A stretch of 11,868 nucleotides of DNA from Candidatus Dormiibacterota bacterium (GTDB lineage Bacteria > Chloroflexota > Dormibacteria > Aeolococcales > Bog-877): the NCBI GenBank assembly GCA_003135035.1, contig PLDE01000204.1, forward strand, positions 17,763-29,630, read 5' to 3'. Positions 6,861 to 11,868 of this stretch are shown here, piece by piece. A program made the position numbers and the translations under genes. The notes under the pieces are model-generated. The model was not told the origin of the DNA. It saw nothing but the letters and a program-made list of their open reading frames with translations, and searched no databases. Position 1 is the stretch's first letter. Each line of letters begins with the position of its first letter.

Positions 6861-8047
6861 TGGCGGAGCTCACCGGTCTGCTTCACGATGCATCCGCGAT
6901 CGAAGACCAGATCCGATCCGACCGTAGGGCCATCCACTCCCGCCCGGAGTTGATGTACGAGGAGCGGCACACAGCCGAACTGGTAAAGAAGCGACTCACC
7001 GCGCTCGACATTCCCTTCCAGTCAGAGATCGGCGAGACCGGAGTCATCGGGTTGATCGAGGGGGTTCGACCAGGACCGACAGTCCTGTTACGCGCCGACA
7101 TGGACGCCCTTCCGATCGAGGAGGAGAGCGAGCATTCCTTCCGCTCCCAAGTGCCCGCCAAGATGCACGCCTGCGGCCATGACGCACACACGGCCATGTT
7201 GCTGGGAGCGGCCCATCTGCTGGGGGCGCGCCGGGCCCAACTGGCCGGAACGGTCAAGCTGATGTTTCAGCCCGCTGAGGAGGGTGGCGGAGGTGCCGTT
7301 CGCATGATTGAACAGGGCCTCTTGGAGGAACCGCGGGTCGACGCCGCGTTCATGCTCCACGTAGCACCGTGGCTCGACTCTGGCGTCGTGGCGACTCGTC
7401 CCGGACCAATCGCCGCCGGAGCCGATAGCTGGACCCTTACGGTCGAGGGTAAAGGGGGCCACGGGATGTCCCCAGAGCTGACCGTGGACCCGGTGGTCGT
7501 GGCAGCCTACATCATCACCGCTCTGCAGACAGTGGTGAGTCGGGAGTGCTCTCCTCATCAGTCAACTGTCCTTACCGTGGGCAGCATCGTGGCTGGTTCG
7601 GCACACAACATCATTCCAGATCGAGCAATCGCTCTTGGCACGATCCGAGCTCACGATCCGGCGCTCTTTCAGCAGATGGAGGCGCGCCTGGTGGAGATCG
7701 CCGAGGGAGTCGCGCGTTCACTTCGAGCTGAGGCAAAGGTGGACTTTCTGATGCGCTACCCCCCGGTGGTCAATGATCCTGCCATGTCAGAAATGGCAAT
7801 GCGGGTCGCTGCCGCGGTGGCAGGCCCTGCAAATGCCCTCGGAGCCGAAGTGGTCAACGCTGGCGACGACTTTGCTTTTGTGCTAGAGCGAGTCCCCGGA
7901 GCGTTGGTGACGGTGGGCGTTAGAGATCCCTCCTGGGGGGAGACTCGAGGGGCCCATACACCACGGTTCGACATGGACGAGACTGTCCTGCCTCTAGGAA
8001 CTGCGGTTTATGCTGGCCTAGCATTAGAGTATTTAGACCCTGCGTAG
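6860..8047 (+). CDS. M20D-family amidohydrolase (N-acyl amino acid / hippurate hydrolase type)
   Basis: 395-residue metallo-amidohydrolase of the M20 peptidase family, the usual length. The family hydrolyses N-acyl amino acids or small amides in the cytoplasm, typically with two divalent metal ions. Metal and catalytic residues are present: MHACGHDAH (C105, H107), PAEEGGGG (E140/E141), H167 (FMLHV) and H366 (GAHTPRFD). The lid/dimerisation domain carries GKGGHGMSPE (H201) and SAHNIIPD (about 248-254). GTG 6860 is supported by a GGGAGGA Shine-Dalgarno (6846-6852) 7 nt upstream and by one-base overlap with the LLM stop. Coupling to an LLM enzyme suggests it hydrolyses the amide left after oxidation. 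It could instead be a generic acyl-amino-acid amidohydrolase. Confidence 0.94.
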   Translation: MAELTGLLHDASAIEDQIRSDRRAIHSRPELMYEERHTAELVKKRLTALDIPFQSEIGETGVIGLIEGVRPGPTVLLRADMDALPIEEESEHSFRSQVPAKMHACGHDAHTAMLLGAAHLLGARRAQLAGTVKLMFQPAEEGGGGAVRMIEQGLLEEPRVDAAFMLHVAPWLDSGVVATRPGPIAAGADSWTLTVEGKGGHGMSPELTVDPVVVAAYIITALQTVVSRECSPHQSTVLTVGSIVAGSAHNIIPDRAIALGTIRAHDPALFQQMEARLVEIAEGVARSLRAEAKVDFLMRYPPVVNDPAMSEMAMRVAAAVAGPANALGAEVVNAGDDFAFVLERVPGALVTVGVRDPSWGETRGAHTPRFDMDETVLPLGTAVYAGLALEYLDPA

Positions 8048-8079
8048 GTCGCTTCCTGGCGGCGACGGCCCTCGGCGTG

Positions 8080-9156
8080 CTACTCGGCAGCGGCCTCATC
8101 CCGCGCGATGCCCACAACTAGGTCACTCGGATCAGTGTTGCCGCCACATAGGACTATGGCGACTCGCTCTCCGGGCCGTGGTGTGTACCTGGGACTCGAA
8201 TCACCTGCGCCACGTGTTAGCGGGTCTACTGCGGTTGCGGTCAGGGACGGAGTGCTGAGCCCGGCTAGCGCCGTGGCTGCACCGTGCTCCACCACCAGGC
8301 GATAGTCGTTCCACAACGCCCTACGAGCGCCGATAATCTCGGAGTCCGACACGAGTACGGACTGCACGGCACCCCCTTGAGCGGCGCTCAGCGCCATTTG
8401 GGTGATCCGTCGCGCGCCAAGTGAGTCGGCCGCAATTGAGTCCACGTCCACATCCACGATCCGCCCCGCCTCAACCGAGGCGTTCAGTGCCCGGGAGTTC
8501 TGAGGCTCGACCGCCACGATCCGGACTCCGTGATGTCGGGCGGCGGTGGTCACACCAGCGAAAAGCCCCCCGCCGCCCACTGCTAGCACCACGGAGTCCA
8601 GCCCTGAGATCTGCTCGCGAATCTCATCCAGCAAGGTGCCCGCTCCGGCCGCGATCAGGGGGTCGTCATAGGCGTGGCTCGCCAGGGCTCCGGTCCTGTT
8701 GGCGAACTCCTCGCAGGCAGTGAGTGCCTCTGCGTAGCTGCTGCCAACCAGATGCACCGCCGAGCCATATCCGCGAAGCCGGGACACCTTAACCGAAGGC
8801 GTCGTGGTGGGGAGGAACACCGTTGCTGCCACCCCTCGTTGCTGCGCCGCCCACGCGCAGGCTAGGCCGGCATTTCCTCCCGAAGCGATGGTTACTCCCG
8901 CGTTAGGAATGCTGCCGCGCTCGATGTGCGAGGCCAGGAAGTTCTGCGCACCGCGCGCCTTGAAGCTGCCGGTGTACTGCAGATGTTCCAGTACTAGCCA
9001 CAACTGGCCCCTCTCTTGTCGGCGGTCGACGGCGAGATCACCAGATGGCGCAGTCGAGAAAGGCTCCGGGTCAACGTGGGCGACGGTCACTCGGCGGATC
9101 CGTCCGGCGATGCGGTTCGCGGCCCGCGTGACGTCGTCGTAGGTGAGCGCTTGCAC
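8080..9156 (-). CDS. Threonine/serine dehydratase-like fold-type II PLP enzyme
   Basis: 358-residue ammonia-lyase/racemase-type protein. The PLP lysine is K66 in YTGSFKARGAQNF, with the ASGGNAG substrate/cofactor loop (91-97), the GGGG phosphate loop (194-197) and the C-terminal VLCGGN (C337 at the pyridine-nitrogen position). E290 in VVEHGAAT is also conserved in the family. It would eliminate ammonia from a hydroxy- or beta-substituted amino acid, giving a keto acid. The segment 301-328 before the last strand is an unusual low-complexity insert rich in T, S, P and R. No ACT regulatory domain is present, so a catabolic or racemase-like role is more likely than isoleucine biosynthesis. The start is GTG 9156 with only a poor GGGG upstream. 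It converges on the M20 gene (32-nt gap) and lies downstream of the broken tetR gene on the same strand. Confidence 0.9.
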   Translation of the reverse strand: MQALTYDDVTRAANRIAGRIRRVTVAHVDPEPFSTAPSGDLAVDRRQERGQLWLVLEHLQYTGSFKARGAQNFLASHIERGSIPNAGVTIASGGNAGLACAWAAQQRGVAATVFLPTTTPSVKVSRLRGYGSAVHLVGSSYAEALTACEEFANRTGALASHAYDDPLIAAGAGTLLDEIREQISGLDSVVLAVGGGGLFAGVTTAARHHGVRIVAVEPQNSRALNASVEAGRIVDVDVDSIAADSLGARRITQMALSAAQGGAVQSVLVSDSEIIGARRALWNDYRLVVEHGAATALAGLSTPSLTATAVDPLTRGAGDSSPRYTPRPGERVAIVLCGGNTDPSDLVVGIARDEAAAE

Positions 9157-9177
9157 TAGGATCGTGCCCCGGTCTCG

Positions 9178-9372
9178 TCAGGCCTTGGTTGGGCGAGGCT
9201 GGCGTCCGGCGTTGGCGAGCCGGTGGTCGACCGCAGTTCTAGTCTCCGTGAATAGCCTCTCAGTGACATCAACGAGCAGATGATCGCGGGTCTCAAGCAG
9301 CCGAAAGGCCAAGTGGGCCTTACGTTGAAGTTCGCGCCACACCAATGGTTGAATCTTGCCCTTTTCGCCCAC
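9178..9372 (-). CDS. Small hypothetical ORF between the tetR remnant and the dehydratase gene
   Basis: A 64-residue frame from GTG 9372, hydrophilic and helix-prone (WRELQRKAHLAFRLLETRDH, then LLVDVTERLF), ending 21 nt before the dehydratase start. It is in the same frame as the second half of the frameshifted tetR gene, separated from it only by the TGA at 9397-9399. It may be the decayed C-terminal part of that gene or an independent small gene. No family is recognised and no Shine-Dalgarno is seen. Confidence 0.3.
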   Translation of the reverse strand: MGEKGKIQPLVWRELQRKAHLAFRLLETRDHLLVDVTERLFTETRTAVDHRLANAGRQPRPTKA

Positions 9373-9396
9373 TGCGTTGGCCGCGCCATTGCTGTA

Positions 9397-9707
9397 TCAA
9401 AATCCACTCGGTGCCTTGTCCAACTGACCGTCCTGAACCGTGCTAATGCTCACCTTGGCCATGACGTTGGTTAGAGTGCATGCGAGATCAAGGACGGCGG
9501 CGTGGAGCTCGGCCGTGCTGTGAAAGTAGACATAGAGGCAGGCGGGGCCGGTGTCCAGCTCGGCGCCAGGCGACGCATCGTGACCTGCTCCATCCCCTCG
9601 GCGCGCATGACGCCCAGCGCCGCCTCGACTATCCCCGCCCGGCTCAGCGCCGGCTTGGCGGGCCGCTCGCGCCGGCTCCGAATCGGCGCCCTGCTGGCAG
9701 ACTGCAT
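9397..9707 (-). pseudogene. TetR-family regulator, frameshifted and truncated
   Basis: From ATG 9707 the protein begins MQSASRAPIRSRRERPAKPA and runs through a TetR N-terminal helix-turn-helix (LSRAGIVEAALGVMRAEGME then QVTMRRLA). At about 9564-9566 one base is missing (CTG GC.GCC GAG). In the shifted frame the domain continues correctly as AELDTGPACLYVYFHSTAEL then HAAVLDLA, the classic TetR recognition-helix segment. That frame ends at TGA 9397-9399 after about 103 codons, whereas family members are normally near 190-210 residues, so the ligand-binding domain is also missing or broken. The promoter and operator are perfectly formed, so inactivation looks recent, or the deletion is an assembly error. 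It is divergent from vapBC and upstream of the dehydratase gene, which it may once have controlled. Confidence 0.8.
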
Positions 9708-9713
9708 GTTCAC

Positions 9714-9742
9714 ACCGTAGCGAACATGTTCGTTACGATCAA
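9714..9742 (-). promoter_or_regulatory. Leaderless tetR promoter with palindromic operator in the spacer
   Basis: On the minus strand, TTGATC (9742-9737) is followed by a 17-nt spacer and TACGGT (9719-9714). The predicted transcription start falls on the A of ATG 9707. The spacer contains the perfect 12-bp palindrome CGAACATGTTCG (9721-9732), extending to an 18-bp near-palindrome at 9718-9735 with one mismatched pair. A TetR dimer bound there would block RNA polymerase, the standard autorepression layout. Confidence 0.7.
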
Positions 9743-9774
9743 GTTCGCCCTGGCGAGACACGAAGAGGCGTATC

Positions 9775-9807
9775 GATGCGCTGTCTCGCGCATCATGATG
9801 CTAGGAT
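9775..9807 (+). promoter_or_regulatory. vapBC operator palindromes and -10 box
   Basis: Two overlapping palindromes lie directly before vapB. GATGCGC (9775-9781) and GCGCATC (9788-9794) are perfect 7-bp arms with a 6-nt spacer. GCATCATGATGC (9790-9801) is a perfect 12-bp palindrome. Together they give three GATGC/GCATC half-sites. The last abuts TAGGAT (9802-9807), which ends exactly 7 nt before the A of the vapB ATG, implying a leaderless mRNA. This suits autorepression by a ribbon-helix-helix antitoxin. Confidence 0.6.
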
Positions 9808-9813
9808 GGGCTC

Positions 9814-10044
9814 ATGAGAACGACGGTCAACCTTGACCCCGATGTGGCCGCCGCCGTGAGCGACCTTCGCAAGCGGCGCTCCTTGGGAGTGAGCGCCGCC
9901 CTGAACGAGCTCGCCCGGCGGGGCCTGACCCCGCGCCCGACCCCCAGCCAATTTCGCCAGCGCACGGCCGCTCTGGGTCTCCGCCTGGACATCAGCAACA
10001 TCGCTGAGGCACTCGAGGTGGTCGAGCAGGCTGGGCACGGCTGA
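9814..10044 (+). CDS. VapB-type ribbon-helix-helix antitoxin
   Basis: 76 residues. The N-terminus MRTTVNLDPDVAAAVSDLRK continues as RRSLGVSAALNELARRGL, the short strand plus two helices of a ribbon-helix-helix DNA-binding dimer. The C-terminal tail (about 40-76) would wrap the partner toxin. ATG 9814 sits at the predicted transcription start and there is no Shine-Dalgarno, as in leaderless antitoxin mRNAs. The stop overlaps the vapC start by one base (TGATG), the standard coupled arrangement. Antitoxin identity rests on length, fold and the adjacent PIN toxin. Confidence 0.85.
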   Translation: MRTTVNLDPDVAAAVSDLRKRRSLGVSAALNELARRGLTPRPTPSQFRQRTAALGLRLDISNIAEALEVVEQAGHG

Positions 10045-10469
10045 TGCTTCTCGACGCCAATCTGCTCGTCTACGCGGTGGACCGGGAGAGCCGCTTTCAG
10101 GAGCGGGCGGCCGGCTGGTTGGAGCAGGCGCTCTCCGGGCCCACCAGGGTCGGGTTCCCCTGGCCCACCCTGCTTGCCTTCCTGCGCATCGCCACCCATC
10201 CCCGAGCCCTACGCGCACCCCTGGCTGGGCCCGACGCGTGGAGCTTCGTCGCTGACTGGCTCAACTGCCCAGGCGCCTGGATCCCTGAGCCCGGCCCAGG
10301 TCACGCCGAACTGCTGCAGCGACTGATCGAGACGCACGACGTGAGTGGCAACCTGATCCCCGACGCCCACCTGGTGGCGCTCGCCATCGAGCATGGGTTG
10401 CCGGTCGTTTCCAGCGACAGTGATTTCGCTCGTTTTCCGGAGGTGCGTTGGCTCAACCCGCTGGCCTGA
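10044..10469 (+). CDS. VapC-type PIN-domain ribonuclease toxin
   Basis: 141-residue PIN-domain protein, normal length for VapC. These toxins are Mg-dependent RNases that cut tRNA or rRNA when released from the antitoxin. D4 (MLLDANLLVYAVD), D107 (LIPDAHLVALA) and D125/D127 (SSDSDFARFP) fit the acidic cluster. The position where many VapC proteins carry a conserved Glu reads LLAFLRIATHP, with Ala at 45; whether this impairs the site or is normal in the subfamily needs an alignment. It starts within the vapB stop codon and converges on the fic gene. Confidence 0.9.
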   Translation: MLLDANLLVYAVDRESRFQERAAGWLEQALSGPTRVGFPWPTLLAFLRIATHPRALRAPLAGPDAWSFVADWLNCPGAWIPEPGPGHAELLQRLIETHDVSGNLIPDAHLVALAIEHGLPVVSSDSDFARFPEVRWLNPLA

Positions 10470-10622
10470 GCTGCCTGCCGGGGTCAGCTATGGTCCCGGC
10501 TTCCGACCGCCACCTGGGGCTCCCTACCCCGGCGTTGACCGCAGACGTGACCGAGCCGGGGATGTCCCAGATCCTCCCGCACGGTCCTTACTTGTTGGGT
10601 CTCCCCTTTTACCCGGTGGTAA
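10470..10622. other. Intergenic spacer between convergent vapC and fic
   Basis: No gene is supported in these 153 bases. An inverted repeat GCCGGGGT (10477-10484) / ACCCCGGC (10526-10533), perfect over 8 bp but 41 nt apart, and a short GGGT/ACCC stem near 10598-10615 are the only structures seen. Either might serve as terminator for the convergent genes, but neither has a clear U-tract. Confidence 0.3.
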
Positions 10623-11633
10623 TCAAGTTGCGCGCCTCTGGTAGCGTCCTTGGAGGTACTCCTCCAGCCAGGCCCGAGTGGTGCGCCACTGTCCGTCTAC
10701 ATTCTTCTGCCCCTTGAGGCGACCCCGCTCAATGGCTACCCTTAGGCTGGCCACCGAGTGTCCCTTGCTCGCCAATGAGGCCAGCGGTATTAGCCGGCTC
10801 GGTCCCGCCAGAGCAGGAACCACGAAGCGATAGAGATTGTCGGTGACGGCACGTGCGATCAATTCGCCGAGCCGAGCGGGGTCCCCGGCATCGGCACGGC
10901 GCAGGGCGACCAGGTATCTCTGTCGATCGCGGGTGTAGATGACCGCCGGTGGGTAGCCGGAGCGGACCAAGAGCAGATTCAGGATGAGTCGTCCAGTGCG
11001 TCCGTTGCCGTCAAGGAAGGGGTGGATCCTTTCGAACCACCCGTGAGCTGTCGCCAGCGCCTCGACCGGATTTGGGGAGGCGTTTATCTGGGTGAGGGAC
11101 GCCGCCCAGTCACTCAAGGCGGCCGGGACGTCGACCCATGCTGGGGGCACCATCCCGCCCGGGAAGGGCTCGATGTCATGCTCTCGAAAACCGCCCGGCC
11201 GCTCGTTCGGACGAGCGTTGGGATGGGGCGCCACGGACCACACTGGACCCAGAGCGAGCTCGTGAATGTGACGCACTTCGGTCACGGTGACGGGCGCCGC
11301 AGCGACCAAGCCGCCGGCAGCGAGGGCGTGACTGTAGACCAACTGGGCTGCAGCGGCGTATCCCAGCACCTCCATGTACTGGCTGAGCTCCTGGTTCCCC
11401 ACCGCTAGGCCCTCCGCGAGGAGTAGTTCCACCTGCCTCATCACCAGGGTGTTGCCTTCGATGGCGGTCGAGTGGTGAGCCTCCTGGTACCAGATGGAGG
11501 TCCAGAGCCCCTCCGCCTGGCTCGGCGATGGCAGACCGCCCAGGCGCTGGCGCAGGTCGGTCTGCGCCTCCTCGAGGCGCTGGTAGATGAGGTGCCGCGA
11601 CGGCCGACCGCGATGAGAAGTGTTTTGTTGCAT
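10623..11633 (-). CDS. Fic-domain protein (AMPylase-type), class II inhibitory motif, C-terminal DNA-binding-like tail
   Basis: 336 residues from ATG 11633 (a TTG two codons upstream is less likely). Fic proteins transfer AMP or another nucleotide moiety onto Ser, Thr or Tyr of target proteins. The catalytic motif HPFLDGNGRTGR starts at H204 and matches HxFx(D/E)GNGRxxR fully. Near the N-terminus HHSTAIEGNT supplies the inhibitory (S/T)xxxE(G/N) helix (S55 to E59-G60), marking a class II Fic that restrains itself rather than needing a separate antitoxin. The flap region is GGFREHDIEPFPGG then VPPAWVDVP (147-170). The last 50 residues (LASKGHSVASLRVAIERGRL and after) look like a small helix-turn-helix. 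The palindrome at the promoter fits autoregulation. Substrate unknown; stress or defence role inferred from the neighbouring vapBC. Confidence 0.93.
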   Translation of the reverse strand: MQQNTSHRGRPSRHLIYQRLEEAQTDLRQRLGGLPSPSQAEGLWTSIWYQEAHHSTAIEGNTLVMRQVELLLAEGLAVGNQELSQYMEVLGYAAAAQLVYSHALAAGGLVAAAPVTVTEVRHIHELALGPVWSVAPHPNARPNERPGGFREHDIEPFPGGMVPPAWVDVPAALSDWAASLTQINASPNPVEALATAHGWFERIHPFLDGNGRTGRLILNLLLVRSGYPPAVIYTRDRQRYLVALRRADAGDPARLGELIARAVTDNLYRFVVPALAGPSRLIPLASLASKGHSVASLRVAIERGRLKGQKNVDGQWRTTRAWLEEYLQGRYQRRAT

Positions 11634-11638
11634 CAACA

Positions 11639-11673
11639 ATTATGGTAACACGACAAATTGCTAATGTCGTGTT
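11639..11673 (-). promoter_or_regulatory. fic promoter with a perfect 9-9-9 inverted repeat
   Basis: AACACGACA (11647-11655) and TGTCGTGTT (11665-11673) are perfect 9-bp arms around a 9-nt A/T-rich spacer. Immediately downstream on the minus strand lies CATAAT (11644-11639), one base from the consensus -10, placing the transcription start at or next to ATG 11633. An operator overlapping the core promoter is the simplest reading; the repressor could be the Fic protein's own C-terminal domain. Confidence 0.65.
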
Positions 11674-11868
11674 CCTGATCACTTACCCCCACCGAAACAA
11701 AATAGTCGCACGCTGGAGTAGGTCCGGGACTCAAGGCCAGCGATAATGGTTGAGTTGGGTCAGTCATCAACTGAGCCGCCCTGCTCCCCGCGACCGGGCA
11801 AGGTGGCGGCTCCCTTTCCCCGGGGCCTCCACCTTTGAAGTACAACCATCTGGGTCGCTCCGGCCTTG
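11674..11868. other. Right-end non-coding stretch with alternative hairpins
   Basis: No credible gene is seen. A 14-pair stem with one mismatch and one G-T pair forms between 11800-11813 (AAGGTGGCGGCTCC) and 11822-11835 (GGGGCCTCCACCTT). The bases 11805-11812 (GGCGGCTC) can instead pair perfectly with GAGCCGCC at 11773-11780. The two stems exclude each other. They may be a terminator for a gene beyond the window or an attenuator-like leader; neither has a U-tract. Confidence 0.4.

Noticed and set aside
8048..8066. GTCGC/GCGAC hairpin between the M20 and dehydratase genes as a terminator
   Set aside because: Only 5 bp with a 9-nt loop and no U-tract on either strand; not distinguishable from chance.
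9793..10218. Minus-strand frames opposite vapB and vapC
   Set aside because: Composition is shadow-like, and the plus-strand VapB and VapC proteins are clear.
11176..11682. 168-codon minus-strand frame overlapping fic
   Set aside because: Low-complexity alternate frame; the Fic frame contains the intact catalytic motif.
11633..11845. 70-codon minus-strand frame in the right-end spacer
   Set aside because: No recognisable protein features or Shine-Dalgarno; it spans the fic operator and the hairpins.
9157..11868. Mobile element or genomic island ends around tetR, vapBC and fic
   Set aside because: Accessory gene types are present, but no integrase, transposase, direct repeats or tRNA target could be found.

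Overview
The window is GC-rich, densely coded DNA with many GTG starts. Several genes appear to begin at the transcription start, with a TANNNT-type -10 box about 6-7 nt before the start codon and no Shine-Dalgarno. Together with two luciferase-like (LLM) flavin/F420-type oxidoreductases, this suggests an actinobacterium or a related high-GC Terrabacteria lineage (for example Chloroflexota or Dormibacterota). The taxon is inferred from style, not from a marker gene.

Left part (1-9156) looks like a catabolic or secondary-metabolism block for a nitrogen-containing compound. An SDR oxidoreductase leaves the window on the left (minus strand). Divergent from it are an M24 metallopeptidase/creatinase-fold hydrolase and a zinc-ribbon threonine-synthase-like PLP enzyme (plus strand, 45 nt apart). 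Converging on them is a minus-strand operon of a PucR/CdaR-type regulator and an LLM oxidoreductase, joined by an ATGA overlap. Divergent from the regulator is a plus-strand operon of a second LLM oxidoreductase and an M20D amidohydrolase (overlapping stop and start). A fold-type II threonine/serine dehydratase-like enzyme converges on that pair. Oxygenation or hydride transfer (LLM), C-N hydrolysis (M20, M24), alpha/beta-elimination (PLP enzymes) and alcohol/carbonyl redox (SDR) under one PucR-type regulator fit stepwise breakdown of an N-acyl or N-heterocyclic molecule. The substrate cannot be read from the sequence, and no transporter is visible.

Right part (9157-11868) is accessory. A broken TetR-family gene has a one-base frameshift in its helix-turn-helix but keeps a textbook promoter with a palindromic operator in the spacer. 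A small unknown ORF lies downstream of it. Divergent from tetR is a VapB/VapC toxin-antitoxin pair with its own palindromic operator. Then comes a convergent Fic protein with a class II inhibitory helix, a full catalytic motif and a C-terminal DNA-binding-like tail, whose promoter carries a perfect 9-9-9 inverted repeat. The last 230 bases have no credible gene but hold overlapping hairpins.

No rRNA, tRNA, CRISPR array, insertion sequence or integrase was recognised.
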